40,421 bases of DNA from an uncultured Clostridia bacterium (GTDB lineage Bacteria > Bacillota > Clostridia > Christensenellales > Borkfalkiaceae): assembly GCA_905235815.1 (NCBI GenBank), contig CAJOMT010000002.1:1-40421 (forward strand), written 5' to 3'. A program made the position numbers and the translations under genes. The first letter of the stretch is position 1, and every line of letters begins with the position of its first letter. Shown here piece by piece: positions 17,018 through 25,843 of this stretch. A model generated the notes under the pieces. It worked only from the letters and a program-made list of their open reading frames with translations, was not told the origin of the DNA and did no database searches.

Positions 17018-18073
17018 ATGTCAATAACGGAAGAACAGTTAAAAGAAGTTATAACTCAGATAGTAAACGAATATAAAGACAAGGGTTCTATCGGGTCTGA
17101 CGCATTATGCGACAAACTCGAAAAAATCGATGCGGATCCCGACCAAATCAACGATATTTACAAGGCAATCGAGGACAATAGAATAATAATCGTAGATGAA
17201 TACGCCAAGGATAAGGAACTTTACGAGCAACTCATCAAAGAAATCAGTATGGACGATCCCGTAAAGATGTACTTAAAGGACATAGGTAAAGTTCCGCTTT
17301 TGTCCGCCGACGAGGAGATAGAACTTGCCAAGAGAATGGCAGAGGGCGACGAGGCGGCAAAGCGTAGACTTTCGGAGGCGAATTTAAGGTTGGTCGTATC
17401 GATAGCGAAGCGCTACGTCGGGAGAGGAATGCAGTTTTTGGATTTAATCCAAGAGGGCAATCTGGGGCTTATGAAAGCGGTTGAAAAATTCGATTATCAG
17501 AAAGGTTTTAAGTTTTCGACCTATGCAACGTGGTGGATAAGACAAGCGATAACGAGGGCGATAGCCGACCAGGCGAGGACGATAAGAATACCCGTACACA
17601 TGGTAGAGACCATAAACAAAGAAGTAAGGGTATCGAGAATGCTTTTGCAGCAACTCGGCAGGGAACCAACGCCCGAAGAAATAGGCAAAGAGATGGGCAT
17701 ATCTCCGCAAAAGGTTATGGAGATACAGAAAATTGCGCAGGATCCCGTTTCCCTCGAAACGCCAATCGGCGAAGAGGAAGACAGTCATCTCGGAGATTTT
17801 ATAGAGGACGAACAGGCGGCGGCGCCTACCGACGTAGTAGCGTTCTCGATGCTGAAAGAGCAGTTGATCGGCGTACTCGATACTTTAACCCCCAGAGAAG
17901 AAAAAGTTTTGCGACTTCGTTACGGAATAGACGACGGCAAGCCGAGAACGCTTGAAGAAGTGGGTAAAGAATTCAACGTTACCCGTGAAAGAATAAGGCA
18001 GATAGAGGCAAAGGCGATAAGGAAACTCCGTCACCCGTCCAGAAGTAAAAAGTTAAGAGATTATATAGAATAA
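17018..18073 (+). CDS. rpoD: RNA polymerase primary sigma factor RpoD (SigA)
   Basis: Directs RNA polymerase to vegetative promoters. The 351-residue protein has a short region 1.1, then region 1.2 (DDPVKMYLKDIGKVPLLS), region 2 (LIQEGNLGLMKAVEKFDY, then FSTYATWWIRQAI), region 3, and region 4.2 with the helix-turn-helix (TLEEVGKEFNVTRERIRQIE) recognising the -35 box. GGAGG lies upstream of ATG 17018. A short imperfect hairpin (AGCC and GGCT arms, 16978-17004) sits in the 43-nt gap after dnaG. trmK starts one base after the stop. Identity is secure from gene order and motif conservation. Confidence 0.97.
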   Translation: MSITEEQLKEVITQIVNEYKDKGSIGSDALCDKLEKIDADPDQINDIYKAIEDNRIIIVDEYAKDKELYEQLIKEISMDDPVKMYLKDIGKVPLLSADEEIELAKRMAEGDEAAKRRLSEANLRLVVSIAKRYVGRGMQFLDLIQEGNLGLMKAVEKFDYQKGFKFSTYATWWIRQAITRAIADQARTIRIPVHMVETINKEVRVSRMLLQQLGREPTPEEIGKEMGISPQKVMEIQKIAQDPVSLETPIGEEEDSHLGDFIEDEQAAAPTDVVAFSMLKEQLIGVLDTLTPREEKVLRLRYGIDDGKPRTLEEVGKEFNVTRERIRQIEAKAIRKLRHPSRSKKLRDYIE

Positions 18074-18074
18074 T

Positions 18075-18710
18075 ATGTTTAAACCAAGCGAGAGGTTGGG
18101 AATAATTTTTTCCCTTCTCGAAAAGGTCGAAGTATTCGCAGATATAGGTGCGGATCACGGTTACGTTGCAGAGGCAATGCTCAAAGCGGATAAGTGTGAA
18201 AGGGCTATTGTAACGGATATTTCGGCGAAGTGTCTTAAAAAGGCGGAAGAAAATTTATCGAAAAATTTCGAGGGGCGATATGTTTCAATCGTAACCGACG
18301 GACTAAAAGGCGTCCCTTTCGCCGACGAAGTATTGATAGCCGGTATGGGCGGCGAACTGATTTCGGACATAATATCGAGTGCGGATTTTTTGCCGGAAAT
18401 TTTCGTAATTCAGCCGATGAAGAATACGGATTCGGTAAGGAGAACTCTCATAAAGTCGGGCTATAAGTTCGTTAACGACTATACTTTTAAAGATAAGAAA
18501 TTTTACGACGTAATAAAAGCAAGGCGTGGAAGTGATAGTTACAGCGAAGAAGAAATAGAGTTCGGCAGGGATAATTTAAGGGATAAGAGCGCCGCTTTCA
18601 GAGAAATGATTGAAATAAAAAGAAGTAAACTGTTCTCCGCATTGCAATATGCTGAGAACAAAGAAGTTATATTGGAAGAAATAGCGAAGTTGGATAAGGT
18701 TTTAAAATGA
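18075..18710 (+). CDS. trmK: tRNA (adenine(22)-N1)-methyltransferase TrmK
   Basis: SAM-dependent methyltransferase that modifies A22 in the D-loop of certain tRNAs. The 211-residue protein opens with a Rossmann SAM-binding motif (DIGADHGYVAEAML, residues 22-35). It has the TrmK hallmarks IAGMGGELI and IQPMKNTDSVRRTLI, where a catalytic motif is followed by the C-terminal coiled segment. The gene begins one base after rpoD and overlaps the next gene by 4 nt (ATGA), the conserved rpoD-trmK-nif3 arrangement of Firmicutes. Confidence 0.92.
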   Translation: MFKPSERLGIIFSLLEKVEVFADIGADHGYVAEAMLKADKCERAIVTDISAKCLKKAEENLSKNFEGRYVSIVTDGLKGVPFADEVLIAGMGGELISDIISSADFLPEIFVIQPMKNTDSVRRTLIKSGYKFVNDYTFKDKKFYDVIKARRGSDSYSEEEIEFGRDNLRDKSAAFREMIEIKRSKLFSALQYAENKEVILEEIAKLDKVLK

Positions 18711-19489
18711 AGATAAGAGAATTTTACGACGCCCTTTTAAAATATGCTCCGCTTGAATTGTCTAAAAGGCTTTGCGAAACGGACGGCGGCTACGATAACA
18801 GCGGCGTTATAGTTGGTTTTGATAGTAGCGAAGAATTAAGCGGCGCCGTATTTGCGCTCGATTTAAGTTTCGGCGCGGTTGACCTCGCTTTAAAAAGAGG
18901 TTGCAATCTGATCGTAACTCATCACCCTGCAATCTATTCGCCAATAAAAAGCATAGAGGCAAATTCGCCTATTTATAAGTGTATACAAAACGGCATAAGC
19001 GTTATATCCATGCATTTAAATATCGATTGCGCCGAGAGGGGAACAGACTATTATTTTGCCGAAGGCTTAGGCGCCGAAAAGCAAATTATAATAGACGATT
19101 TCGGTGGCGGAACGGGGTATGGCAGAATATCCGAAATAGAGGAAGTTACGGCTAAGCAATTACTCGACCGCTATAAAATGCGTTTTAAAAGCGAAAGCGT
19201 GATATTATACGGCGACGCCAATAGAAAGATATCGAAAATAGGCACGTTCTGCGGAGCGGGATTAGACGAGAGGACGATTGACGAGTCGCTTAAAGCGGGA
19301 GTTGATTTAGTTGCTTCGGCGGATATCAGACACCACGTATTATTAAAAGCGATAAATTCGGGGCTTGCGGTACTCTATTGCACGCATTACGCTTGTGAAA
19401 ATTACGGAATGAACAAAATTTGCGAAAATTTTGCAGTAAAATATAAAAACGAAAAAATAATTTACTTCGACGATGAAAGACTTTCATAG
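18707..19489 (+). CDS. Nif3-like dinuclear metal centre protein
   Basis: Member of the widespread Nif3/YqfO/GTP cyclohydrolase I type 2 family, which forms hexameric toroids with two metal ions per subunit; its cellular role is unsettled. The 260-residue form lacks the additional central domain of the longer Bacillus YqfO. Metal-binding motifs are visible: LIVTHHPAIY in the first half and, near the end, ADIRHHVLLKA and YCTHYACENYG. It overlaps trmK by 4 nt and is followed by the zinc ribbon gene, a frequent trio in Firmicutes, so a link to translation or RNA modification is suspected only from context. Confidence 0.88.
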   Translation: MKIREFYDALLKYAPLELSKRLCETDGGYDNSGVIVGFDSSEELSGAVFALDLSFGAVDLALKRGCNLIVTHHPAIYSPIKSIEANSPIYKCIQNGISVISMHLNIDCAERGTDYYFAEGLGAEKQIIIDDFGGGTGYGRISEIEEVTAKQLLDRYKMRFKSESVILYGDANRKISKIGTFCGAGLDERTIDESLKAGVDLVASADIRHHVLLKAINSGLAVLYCTHYACENYGMNKICENFAVKYKNEKIIYFDDERLS

Positions 19490-19506
19490 TCGAAATGGAG
19501 GCAAAT

Positions 19507-20229
19507 ATGATAAATGATTTACTTGAGTATCAGAAAGTAGACGGAGAATTGAGGGAAATCGAAGTTTCGCTCAGCGGCAGCGAGGAGCGTAAAAAAGCGG
19601 TTACGGCGCAAAACGTACTGAAAAATGCAAACGACAACATAGTCAGATTGGACGAAAAGGCTGCAGAATTGGCTAAACAATACGAGAACCTTAAAGCGCT
19701 ATATGAAAGGCTCAAAGACTCTCAGTCCGATTACGAGAGCATAATAGACTCGTGCGAGGACATAAACGAGATAAATTATCTCAAAAAGAGGGCGCAGATT
19801 TTGACCGATGAGATAAATTCGTTGGTCGAGAGCATTGAAAATTTGTCCAAGGAAATAAAGGGCGTATTAGAGGAGTTTTCCCGCCTTCGTGCAGACACCA
19901 AAAAGGCGACTGCCGTCTATAAGGAGTTCGCGCCGAAATACAGCGAACTTAAAGCCTCCAAAGAGGAAGATATGGCAAAAATAAAGGTAAAACTTGCCAA
20001 AATCGAAAAGAAAATTCCCGAGGACGTTATGGATTCGTACAAGCGGCGCAGAAAGGATAAGATTTTTCCGGTCTTATATCCTGCGGATATGAGCGGAAAA
20101 ACCGCGCATTGCGGCAGGTGCGGAACAGAACTTCCCATGGCATATAGCGATAACCTTAAAAAGGGAGAATTGGTAGAGTGCGATAGTTGCCATAGACTGT
20201 TATACAGCGAGGCGGCAATAACCAAATAA
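19507..20229 (+). CDS. Coiled-coil protein with C4 zinc ribbon
   Basis: A 240-residue protein made of a long charged antiparallel coiled coil (about 1-185) and a C-terminal zinc ribbon with two CX2C pairs (HCGRCGTEL and VECDSCHRLLY). It belongs to the C4-type zinc ribbon family often beside nif3 and trmK. A role in nucleic acid or ribosome-related complexes is suggested in the literature for relatives, but function is not established here. ATG 19507 is preferred over ATG 19495 because the first ATG overlaps the GGAGG ribosome site (19497-19501). Confidence 0.8.
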   Translation: MINDLLEYQKVDGELREIEVSLSGSEERKKAVTAQNVLKNANDNIVRLDEKAAELAKQYENLKALYERLKDSQSDYESIIDSCEDINEINYLKKRAQILTDEINSLVESIENLSKEIKGVLEEFSRLRADTKKATAVYKEFAPKYSELKASKEEDMAKIKVKLAKIEKKIPEDVMDSYKRRRKDKIFPVLYPADMSGKTAHCGRCGTELPMAYSDNLKKGELVECDSCHRLLYSEAAITK

Positions 20230-20251
20230 AACGAATGATGATGGGGATAAA

Positions 20252-21985
20252 ATGAAACTAAACTATAAAAAGACGTTACTCGTCGGGTTTGCGTTTTTCT
20301 TGATATGCGCATTCTGGCAAGCCTATGATACCATAGTTCCGTTGATGCTTGTAAACAAATTCGGATTAAACCAGACGCTGTCCGGAATTATAATGTCGCT
20401 CGATAACGTTATAGCGGTATTTTTATTGCCGATTTTCGGGACATTATCGGATAAGACGAACACGAAATTCGGTAGGCGTACGCCATACATAGTTATAGGA
20501 ACGATAGTTGCGGCGCTTGCGTTTTTCGGCTTGACGTTTGCCGACAATGCGCAACTTGCCAATATAAAGGCGAGCGATAGCACGACGTTTTATGCGGAAT
20601 TGTTTGAAGAAAATGCGAACATAACAAACGCCGAATACAGCAGCATTTACAATAAGACGGTAGATAAAGAATATTCGGTACGAGATTATGCTTCGGAAAT
20701 AGTTTTCAATAAAAAGTACGCAGAACTTACCGAAGAAGAACAGAACGGTGCGAAAGAGTGGTTTGTAAACATAAACAAGGCGTATAACGAAAATCACAGC
20801 GAGGCGGAAACTAAATACGCATATTTCGGCGGAAGGTATTATAGCGAATACGAAGAAAAAGACGGTGAGTATTACGCATTGTCCGGCGGAGACACCGTAA
20901 AAATAGAGAAATCTTCCTTAAATAGTGCGTTTACAAATCTGATAACGCCGGCAAGGAGCGCTTATGCGTGGAATAAAACGATAAGTAATCCCGTTCCGTT
21001 TATATTCTTCGGACTTTTATTGATTTTGACTCTCCTCGCCATGGCGACGTTCCGTTCGCCTGCGGTAGCGCTTATGCCGGACGTCACGATAAAACCGCTC
21101 AGGTCGCAAGGCAATGCCGTCATAAATCTGATGGGCACAATCGGCGGAATGATCGTTTTGGTGTTCGGAATAGTATTCGGAACGGGCAAGAGTTACAATC
21201 AGACGATGAGTTATACGGCGTTCATAGGCGCCGTGTGCGTATTGATGGTGCTGGCACTCGTTGCGTTTATATGGGGAGTCAGAGAGCCGAAATGGGTTAA
21301 AGAAATGGAAGAAGATTCCGTAAAATACGGAATTGAGGACGTCGAGACAAAAGAGGGCGAAGTCAAGAAATTATCCAAGGGCGAAAAGACAAGTCTTATA
21401 CTTATACTTTTATCCGTTGCGCTTTGGTATATATCATATAACGGTGTAATTTCCAAGTATTCGCTTTATGCGACCAACGTTTTGCATAAAGATTACAACA
21501 CGACGCTATTATTAGCGCAAGGTGCGGCAATCATTTCATATATACCCGTGGGGTATTTGGCGAGAAAGATAGGCAGAAAAAAGAGCATTATCGCAGGAGT
21601 GATAATGCTTACGGTCGCATTCGGCGGCGCTACGTTTATGTCGTCATCGTCGTCTGCAATTTTACTAAACCTACTTTTTGCTTTGGCAGGAATAGGCTGG
21701 GCGACGATAAACGTAAACTCTTTCCCTATGGTCGTAGAACTTGCAAGCGGCGGAAACGTAGGAAAGTTTACCGGCTATTACTACACGGCGAGTATGGCTG
21801 CGCAAATAATAACGCCCATACTTTCGGGTGGAATAATGGATTTGGCAGGCAGTATGCGCCCCTTATTCTATTACGCTACGTTTTTCTCGGCGCTTGCGAT
21901 AGTTACTATGGCGTTTGTAAAACACGGCGACAGTAAGCCTACGGAGAAAAAGACGGTTTTAGAAGAATTTGACGCAGGCGACTAA
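20252..21985 (+). CDS. GPH/SLC45-like sugar:cation symporter with large extracytoplasmic insertion
   Basis: A 577-residue major facilitator protein, probably a sugar symporter. About twelve membrane segments are visible. The loop after the second segment has the family motif GTLSDKTNTKFGRRTPY, and REPKW follows the sixth. The unusual part is roughly residues 97-245, a polar, Glu/Tyr/Asn-rich stretch of about 150 residues between membrane segments 3 and 4, where relatives have a short loop; topology places it outside the cell. GGGG lies before ATG 20252. The substrate cannot be named because no glycosidase or regulator is adjacent. The gene ends one base from the convergent spmB stop. Confidence 0.8.
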   Translation: MKLNYKKTLLVGFAFFLICAFWQAYDTIVPLMLVNKFGLNQTLSGIIMSLDNVIAVFLLPIFGTLSDKTNTKFGRRTPYIVIGTIVAALAFFGLTFADNAQLANIKASDSTTFYAELFEENANITNAEYSSIYNKTVDKEYSVRDYASEIVFNKKYAELTEEEQNGAKEWFVNINKAYNENHSEAETKYAYFGGRYYSEYEEKDGEYYALSGGDTVKIEKSSLNSAFTNLITPARSAYAWNKTISNPVPFIFFGLLLILTLLAMATFRSPAVALMPDVTIKPLRSQGNAVINLMGTIGGMIVLVFGIVFGTGKSYNQTMSYTAFIGAVCVLMVLALVAFIWGVREPKWVKEMEEDSVKYGIEDVETKEGEVKKLSKGEKTSLILILLSVALWYISYNGVISKYSLYATNVLHKDYNTTLLLAQGAAIISYIPVGYLARKIGRKKSIIAGVIMLTVAFGGATFMSSSSSAILLNLLFALAGIGWATINVNSFPMVVELASGGNVGKFTGYYYTASMAAQIITPILSGGIMDLAGSMRPLFYYATFFSALAIVTMAFVKHGDSKPTEKKTVLEEFDAGD

Positions 21986-21986
21986 G

Positions 21987-22499
21987 TCAGATAAATTTAC
22001 AGATAAAACAAGCGAAAATTATTGAAATAAAGGTTGATATAAGCGATATGATTATCGGTTTTATCAGCCTTTTATTTTTTACCTTTGCAAAGTAAACCGC
22101 AGATATGTAAAAAATTGTTTCGGAAGAGCCGAAAACTGCCGAGGCGCATCGCGAAATATAACTGTCGGCGCCGTATTCTTTGAAAATATTGCTAAGCAAT
22201 GCGAGACTGCCGCTACCCGAAAACGGCTTTATGAAAATCAGCGGAGTTATCTCTTTGGGTATTCCCAAAAATTCGGTTACGGGAGATAAGAAGTTGGTCA
22301 ATATGTCGGTTAAACCGCTTTTTTCAAACAATTCGGCGAGTATAAGCATAGTTGTGAGGTATGGGAAAATCGATACTAAAAGAGGTATGGTTTTCGCAAC
22401 TCCCTCCGCAAATGCGTCGTACGGCTTAACTTTTTTTATGACTGCGTAAATCATCAGAAGTATCAGCGCAACGGGGATAACGAGTGCAAAATATTTCAT
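21987..22499 (-). CDS. spmB: Spore maturation protein B
   Basis: Membrane protein needed, with SpmA, for normal dehydration of the spore core in Bacillus and Clostridium. The 170-residue product is almost wholly hydrophobic, with several membrane segments and the conserved FIKPFSGSGSLALL and FGSSETIFYISAVYF motifs of the nucleoside-recognition (Gate) domain family. It overlaps spmA by 4 nt, as expected for a coupled pair. No terminator is visible between its stop and that of the convergent transporter. Its presence is the best evidence that this organism makes endospores. Confidence 0.92.
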   Translation of the reverse strand: MKYFALVIPVALILLMIYAVIKKVKPYDAFAEGVAKTIPLLVSIFPYLTTMLILAELFEKSGLTDILTNFLSPVTEFLGIPKEITPLIFIKPFSGSGSLALLSNIFKEYGADSYISRCASAVFGSSETIFYISAVYFAKVKNKRLIKPIIISLISTFISIIFACFICKFI

Positions 22500-23056
22500 C
22501 GCTGCTTTCTCCGAAATTTTTTGCTTAATTTTAAAAGCGTCAGCCCGACGAGCGTTGAAACGAGCGTGGAAAGGAGAGTGGGCAAAAATATATCCGAGGG
22601 CGAAACGGAGCCGTATTGTTGTCTTAGCGCAATGACGGTCGTCGGCAAGATTTGAATACTCGTTGCCGATAGCACGAATAGCGTATCCATTCCGTCGTTA
22701 TTTCCCTTTTCGGATAGCAGTTCTGCGGCGTTTATTCCGGCAGGAGTTGCTATTCCTCCAAGACCGAAAAGATTGGCGGAAATGTTTAGCGAGAGTTGTT
22801 TTTTTGTTTTCATATCGGGATTTGAAAATAATTTATCGATAGGTTTTGAAAGCAGCTTGGCAATTTTTTCAGTTATTCCGCTCTTTTCCGCAACCTCGTT
22901 TACGCCCGACCAGACCGCATATACGGCGGTGAGCGTAAGCGAAAGGGTAACCGCTTTCATCGCTCCGTCCGTCATAGATTTGAGTGCGAGTTCGGGGTCG
23001 AAAAAGGTGATGAGAATTACTGACGCCAAAAAAATTACGATAAAAATTACGTTCAT
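22496..23056 (-). CDS. spmA: Spore maturation protein A
   Basis: Partner of SpmB in spore core dehydration; a 186-residue integral membrane protein. It carries the Gate-domain features AVYAVWSGVNEVAEKSG, ANLFGLGGIATPAG and SATSIQILPTTVIALR. Sporulation genes of this kind are transcribed in the mother cell by sigma-E in Bacillus. Upstream on this strand a CATAACTT element lies a few bases before the ATG with AGTATAA 15 bp further away. This weakly resembles sigma-E boxes but would give an almost leaderless transcript. No Shine-Dalgarno is visible before ATG 23056. Confidence 0.92.
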   Translation of the reverse strand: MNVIFIVIFLASVILITFFDPELALKSMTDGAMKAVTLSLTLTAVYAVWSGVNEVAEKSGITEKIAKLLSKPIDKLFSNPDMKTKKQLSLNISANLFGLGGIATPAGINAAELLSEKGNNDGMDTLFVLSATSIQILPTTVIALRQQYGSVSPSDIFLPTLLSTLVSTLVGLTLLKLSKKFRRKQR

Positions 23057-23090
23057 AGTACAAGTTATGTCTATAACCGCTTTTTTATAC

Positions 23091-23119
23091 TTTACATTTT
23101 ATTAAAAATGAATTATAAT
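23091..23119 (+). promoter_or_regulatory. Promoter for metG-tatD-rsmA
   Basis: TTTACA (23091-23096), a 17-bp spacer and a perfect TATAAT (23114-23119). Transcription would start near 23126, about 20 nt before the metG ATG. That leaves no room for a T-box, so no tRNA-sensing riboswitch is expected. Confidence 0.75.
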
Positions 23120-23147
23120 TACATTGAGATGTTTAGAGAGGTGAATT

Positions 23148-25070
23148 ATGGCTGAAAAATATTATATTACCACAGCGATTGCATATACGTCGTCAAAGCC
23201 GCATATCGGCAACGTTTACGAAGCGATACTTGCCGACGCATTTGCTCGTTTTAAGCGTAGACAGGGCTATGACGTATTTTTCCAGACCGGAACGGACGAG
23301 CACGGTCAGAAGATAGAGGAAAAGGCAAAATTGGCGGGAAAGACTCCGAAGGAATACGTAGACGAAGTCGCCGCCGAAATAAAATCGATATGGGATTCGA
23401 TGAATATTTCATACGATAAATTCATCAGGACTACGGACGAATATCACGAAAAACAAGTCGCTAAAATTTTCAGAAAGTTTTATGATCAAGGCGATATTTA
23501 TAAGGGATTTTACGAGGGTAAATATTGTACGCCTTGCGAGACCTTTTATACTGAAAGTCAACTCGTAAACGGCAAGTGTCCGACTTGCGGCGGAGAAGTG
23601 CATAGCGCGCATGAAGAAGCGTATTTTTTCAAGATGAGTAAATATGCTCCGAGACTTATAGATTATATTAACACTCACCCCGATTTTATAGTGCCGGTAG
23701 CGCGCAAAAACGAAATGATGAATAACTTCTTGAATGCGGGGCTACAGGACTTATGCGTTTCGAGAACGTCTTTTAAGTGGGGAATACCCGTCGATTTCGA
23801 CGATAAGCACGTCGTTTACGTATGGGTTGACGCGCTGACCAATTATATTACGGGGATAGGCTACGATGCAGACGGCAATCATAGCGAGCAATATAAGAGA
23901 TTATGGCCCGCAGACGTACACGTTATCGGAAAGGACATAGTAAGATTTCATACGATATACTGGCCGATTTTCTTAATGGCGCTGGGCGAGCCTTTGCCCA
24001 AAACCGTTTTCGGACATGCTTGGATACTTCAAAACGGCTGGAAGATGTCAAAGTCGAAAGGCAACGTAATGTATTCGGACGATTTAACTAAGATTTTCGG
24101 AGTAGATGCGGTCAGGTATTATTCGCTTGTATGTATGCCTTACGACAACGACGGAAATTTAACGCTTGAAATGATGACGGAAAAGATAAATTCGGATTTG
24201 GCAAACGTTTACGGCAATCTCTTAAAGCGTACGATAGCGATGTCGCAAAAATATTTCGGCGGCGTGGTCGAAAATGCGGGCGCTGACGAAAAAATAGACG
24301 AAGAATTAAAAGAACTTGCCATACACGCCTACGAAAATTTTGCCAAGAATATGGACGAATACAGAATAGCCGATGCGATAGAGGGGCTTATCGCCGTATT
24401 GAGGCGTGCAAATAAGTATATCGACGAAACAATGCCTTGGGTTTTATATAAAGACGAATCGAATTATCCGAGATTAAAGACGGTCTTATATAATCTTACC
24501 GAGACGCTCGTCATAATTACGTCGCTTTTAGATCCTATTATGCCCGAAACGGCGGAAAAGGCGTTGAAACAACTGAATTCACCGTTCAGAAAATACGAGG
24601 ATATGGGAAAATTCGGATTATATGCAAGCGGCACTAAGGTTACCGACAATGCGGAGATAATTTTCAATCGTCTCGATATTGAAGAAGTTTATAAAAAGGC
24701 GGAAGAAATCGAGAATAAGTACGCTGCACCCGAAGAAAAACCCGAAATGTTACCCGAAATAAGTATAGACGATTTTGCAAAAGTGCAACTTAAAACCGCT
24801 CTCGTAACGGCGTGCGAAAAGGTTGAAAAATCCAAAAAACTTTTGAAACTTTCCTTGAAAGTCGGAGGGGATAGGCGCACGGTAGTAAGCGGTATTGCAG
24901 AATACTATAAGCCCGAGGAGTTAATAGGCAAGACCGTCGTTATGGTATACAATTTAAAGCCTGCCAAACTTTGCGGAGTGGAAAGTCAAGGTATGATACT
25001 TTGTGCTGAAAAGGACGGCAAAGTAAAGATAATTGAAAGCGAACTTCCGGACGGTTCGACCGTAAGATGA
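23148..25070 (+). CDS. metG: Methionyl-tRNA synthetase
   Basis: Class I synthetase charging tRNA-Met. The 640-residue protein has the HIGN nucleotide-binding motif, a zinc knuckle with CX2C pairs (CTPCETF and GKCPTCGGEV), VWVDALTNYITG, and the KMSKSKGNVM loop. A C-terminal OB-fold tRNA-binding domain occupies about residues 540-640, so this is the long homodimeric form. GAGAGGTG lies before ATG 23148. Its stop overlaps the tatD start by 4 nt. Confidence 0.97.
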   Translation: MAEKYYITTAIAYTSSKPHIGNVYEAILADAFARFKRRQGYDVFFQTGTDEHGQKIEEKAKLAGKTPKEYVDEVAAEIKSIWDSMNISYDKFIRTTDEYHEKQVAKIFRKFYDQGDIYKGFYEGKYCTPCETFYTESQLVNGKCPTCGGEVHSAHEEAYFFKMSKYAPRLIDYINTHPDFIVPVARKNEMMNNFLNAGLQDLCVSRTSFKWGIPVDFDDKHVVYVWVDALTNYITGIGYDADGNHSEQYKRLWPADVHVIGKDIVRFHTIYWPIFLMALGEPLPKTVFGHAWILQNGWKMSKSKGNVMYSDDLTKIFGVDAVRYYSLVCMPYDNDGNLTLEMMTEKINSDLANVYGNLLKRTIAMSQKYFGGVVENAGADEKIDEELKELAIHAYENFAKNMDEYRIADAIEGLIAVLRRANKYIDETMPWVLYKDESNYPRLKTVLYNLTETLVIITSLLDPIMPETAEKALKQLNSPFRKYEDMGKFGLYASGTKVTDNAEIIFNRLDIEEVYKKAEEIENKYAAPEEKPEMLPEISIDDFAKVQLKTALVTACEKVEKSKKLLKLSLKVGGDRRTVVSGIAEYYKPEELIGKTVVMVYNLKPAKLCGVESQGMILCAEKDGKVKIIESELPDGSTVR

Positions 25071-25843
25071 GATATATAGACGTTCACGCTCATTTAAACG
25101 ATAGCCGCTACGGCGGCGATATAGCGCCCATAAAAGAGAGAATGAAAGGCGCTCACGTCGAAAGGGTAATAAACAGCGGATTTGACTATGCTTCGTCGGA
25201 ATACGCCTTGAAATTATCGCAAGAAAACGAAGGAATGTATTTTTGCCCAGGTGTGCACCCCGATAATGCCAAGACCTTTTCGCCGGAAATTTACGATAAG
25301 TTTAAAATTTTCGGCTCGGATCCGAAATGCGTAGCGATAGGCGAAATAGGTTTTGACTTTCATTGGCTTGCGTCTACCGAGGAAGAGCAAGAGAGGGCGT
25401 TTGAAAAGCAGATGGAACTTGCCGACGAACTCGGCTTGCCGTTTGTCGTACATTCGAGGGATGCGACAAAAAAAACCGTAGATTTTTTACAAGACAGAAA
25501 GAGCCTTATCAATCACGGTTTTTTAATGCATTGTTATAGCGATAGCGCCGAAACCGCTCAAATATATTTAGGGCTCGGCGCATACTTTTCTTTCGGCGGT
25601 GTAATAACCTTTAAAAATGCCAAGAAAGAGGAAATCATAAGGAGTATTCCGATAGACAGAGTGCTTTCGGAAACGGATAGCCCGTATCTTTCCCCCGATC
25701 CGTTCAGGGGAACGATAAACGAACCGACGAGAATACCGTTAATAGTCGCAAAACTTGCATCGGTCTACGGAAAGAGCGTCGAGGAAACGGCAGAAATTAT
25801 AAACGACAACGCCGATAGGTTATTTTTTAAATTATGCAATTAA
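25067..25843 (+). CDS. tatD: TatD family metal-dependent DNase
   Basis: A TIM-barrel hydrolase of the TatD family, members of which show 3'-5' exonuclease activity on DNA and act in repair and DNA degradation. The 258-residue protein keeps the metal ligands: VHAHL at the N terminus, GEIGFDFHW, VHSRDA, MHCYSDSAE and ETDSPYLSPDP. It starts inside metG (4-nt overlap) and ends inside rsmA (10-nt overlap). The rnmV gene that usually lies between tatD and rsmA in Bacillus is missing. Confidence 0.93.
   Translation: MRYIDVHAHLNDSRYGGDIAPIKERMKGAHVERVINSGFDYASSEYALKLSQENEGMYFCPGVHPDNAKTFSPEIYDKFKIFGSDPKCVAIGEIGFDFHWLASTEEEQERAFEKQMELADELGLPFVVHSRDATKKTVDFLQDRKSLINHGFLMHCYSDSAETAQIYLGLGAYFSFGGVITFKNAKKEEIIRSIPIDRVLSETDSPYLSPDPFRGTINEPTRIPLIVAKLASVYGKSVEETAEIINDNADRLFFKLCN

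Noticed and set aside
23057..23147. T-box riboswitch before metG
   Set aside because: The gap is only 91 bp, its promoter occupies much of it, and no T-box core or antiterminator is visible.
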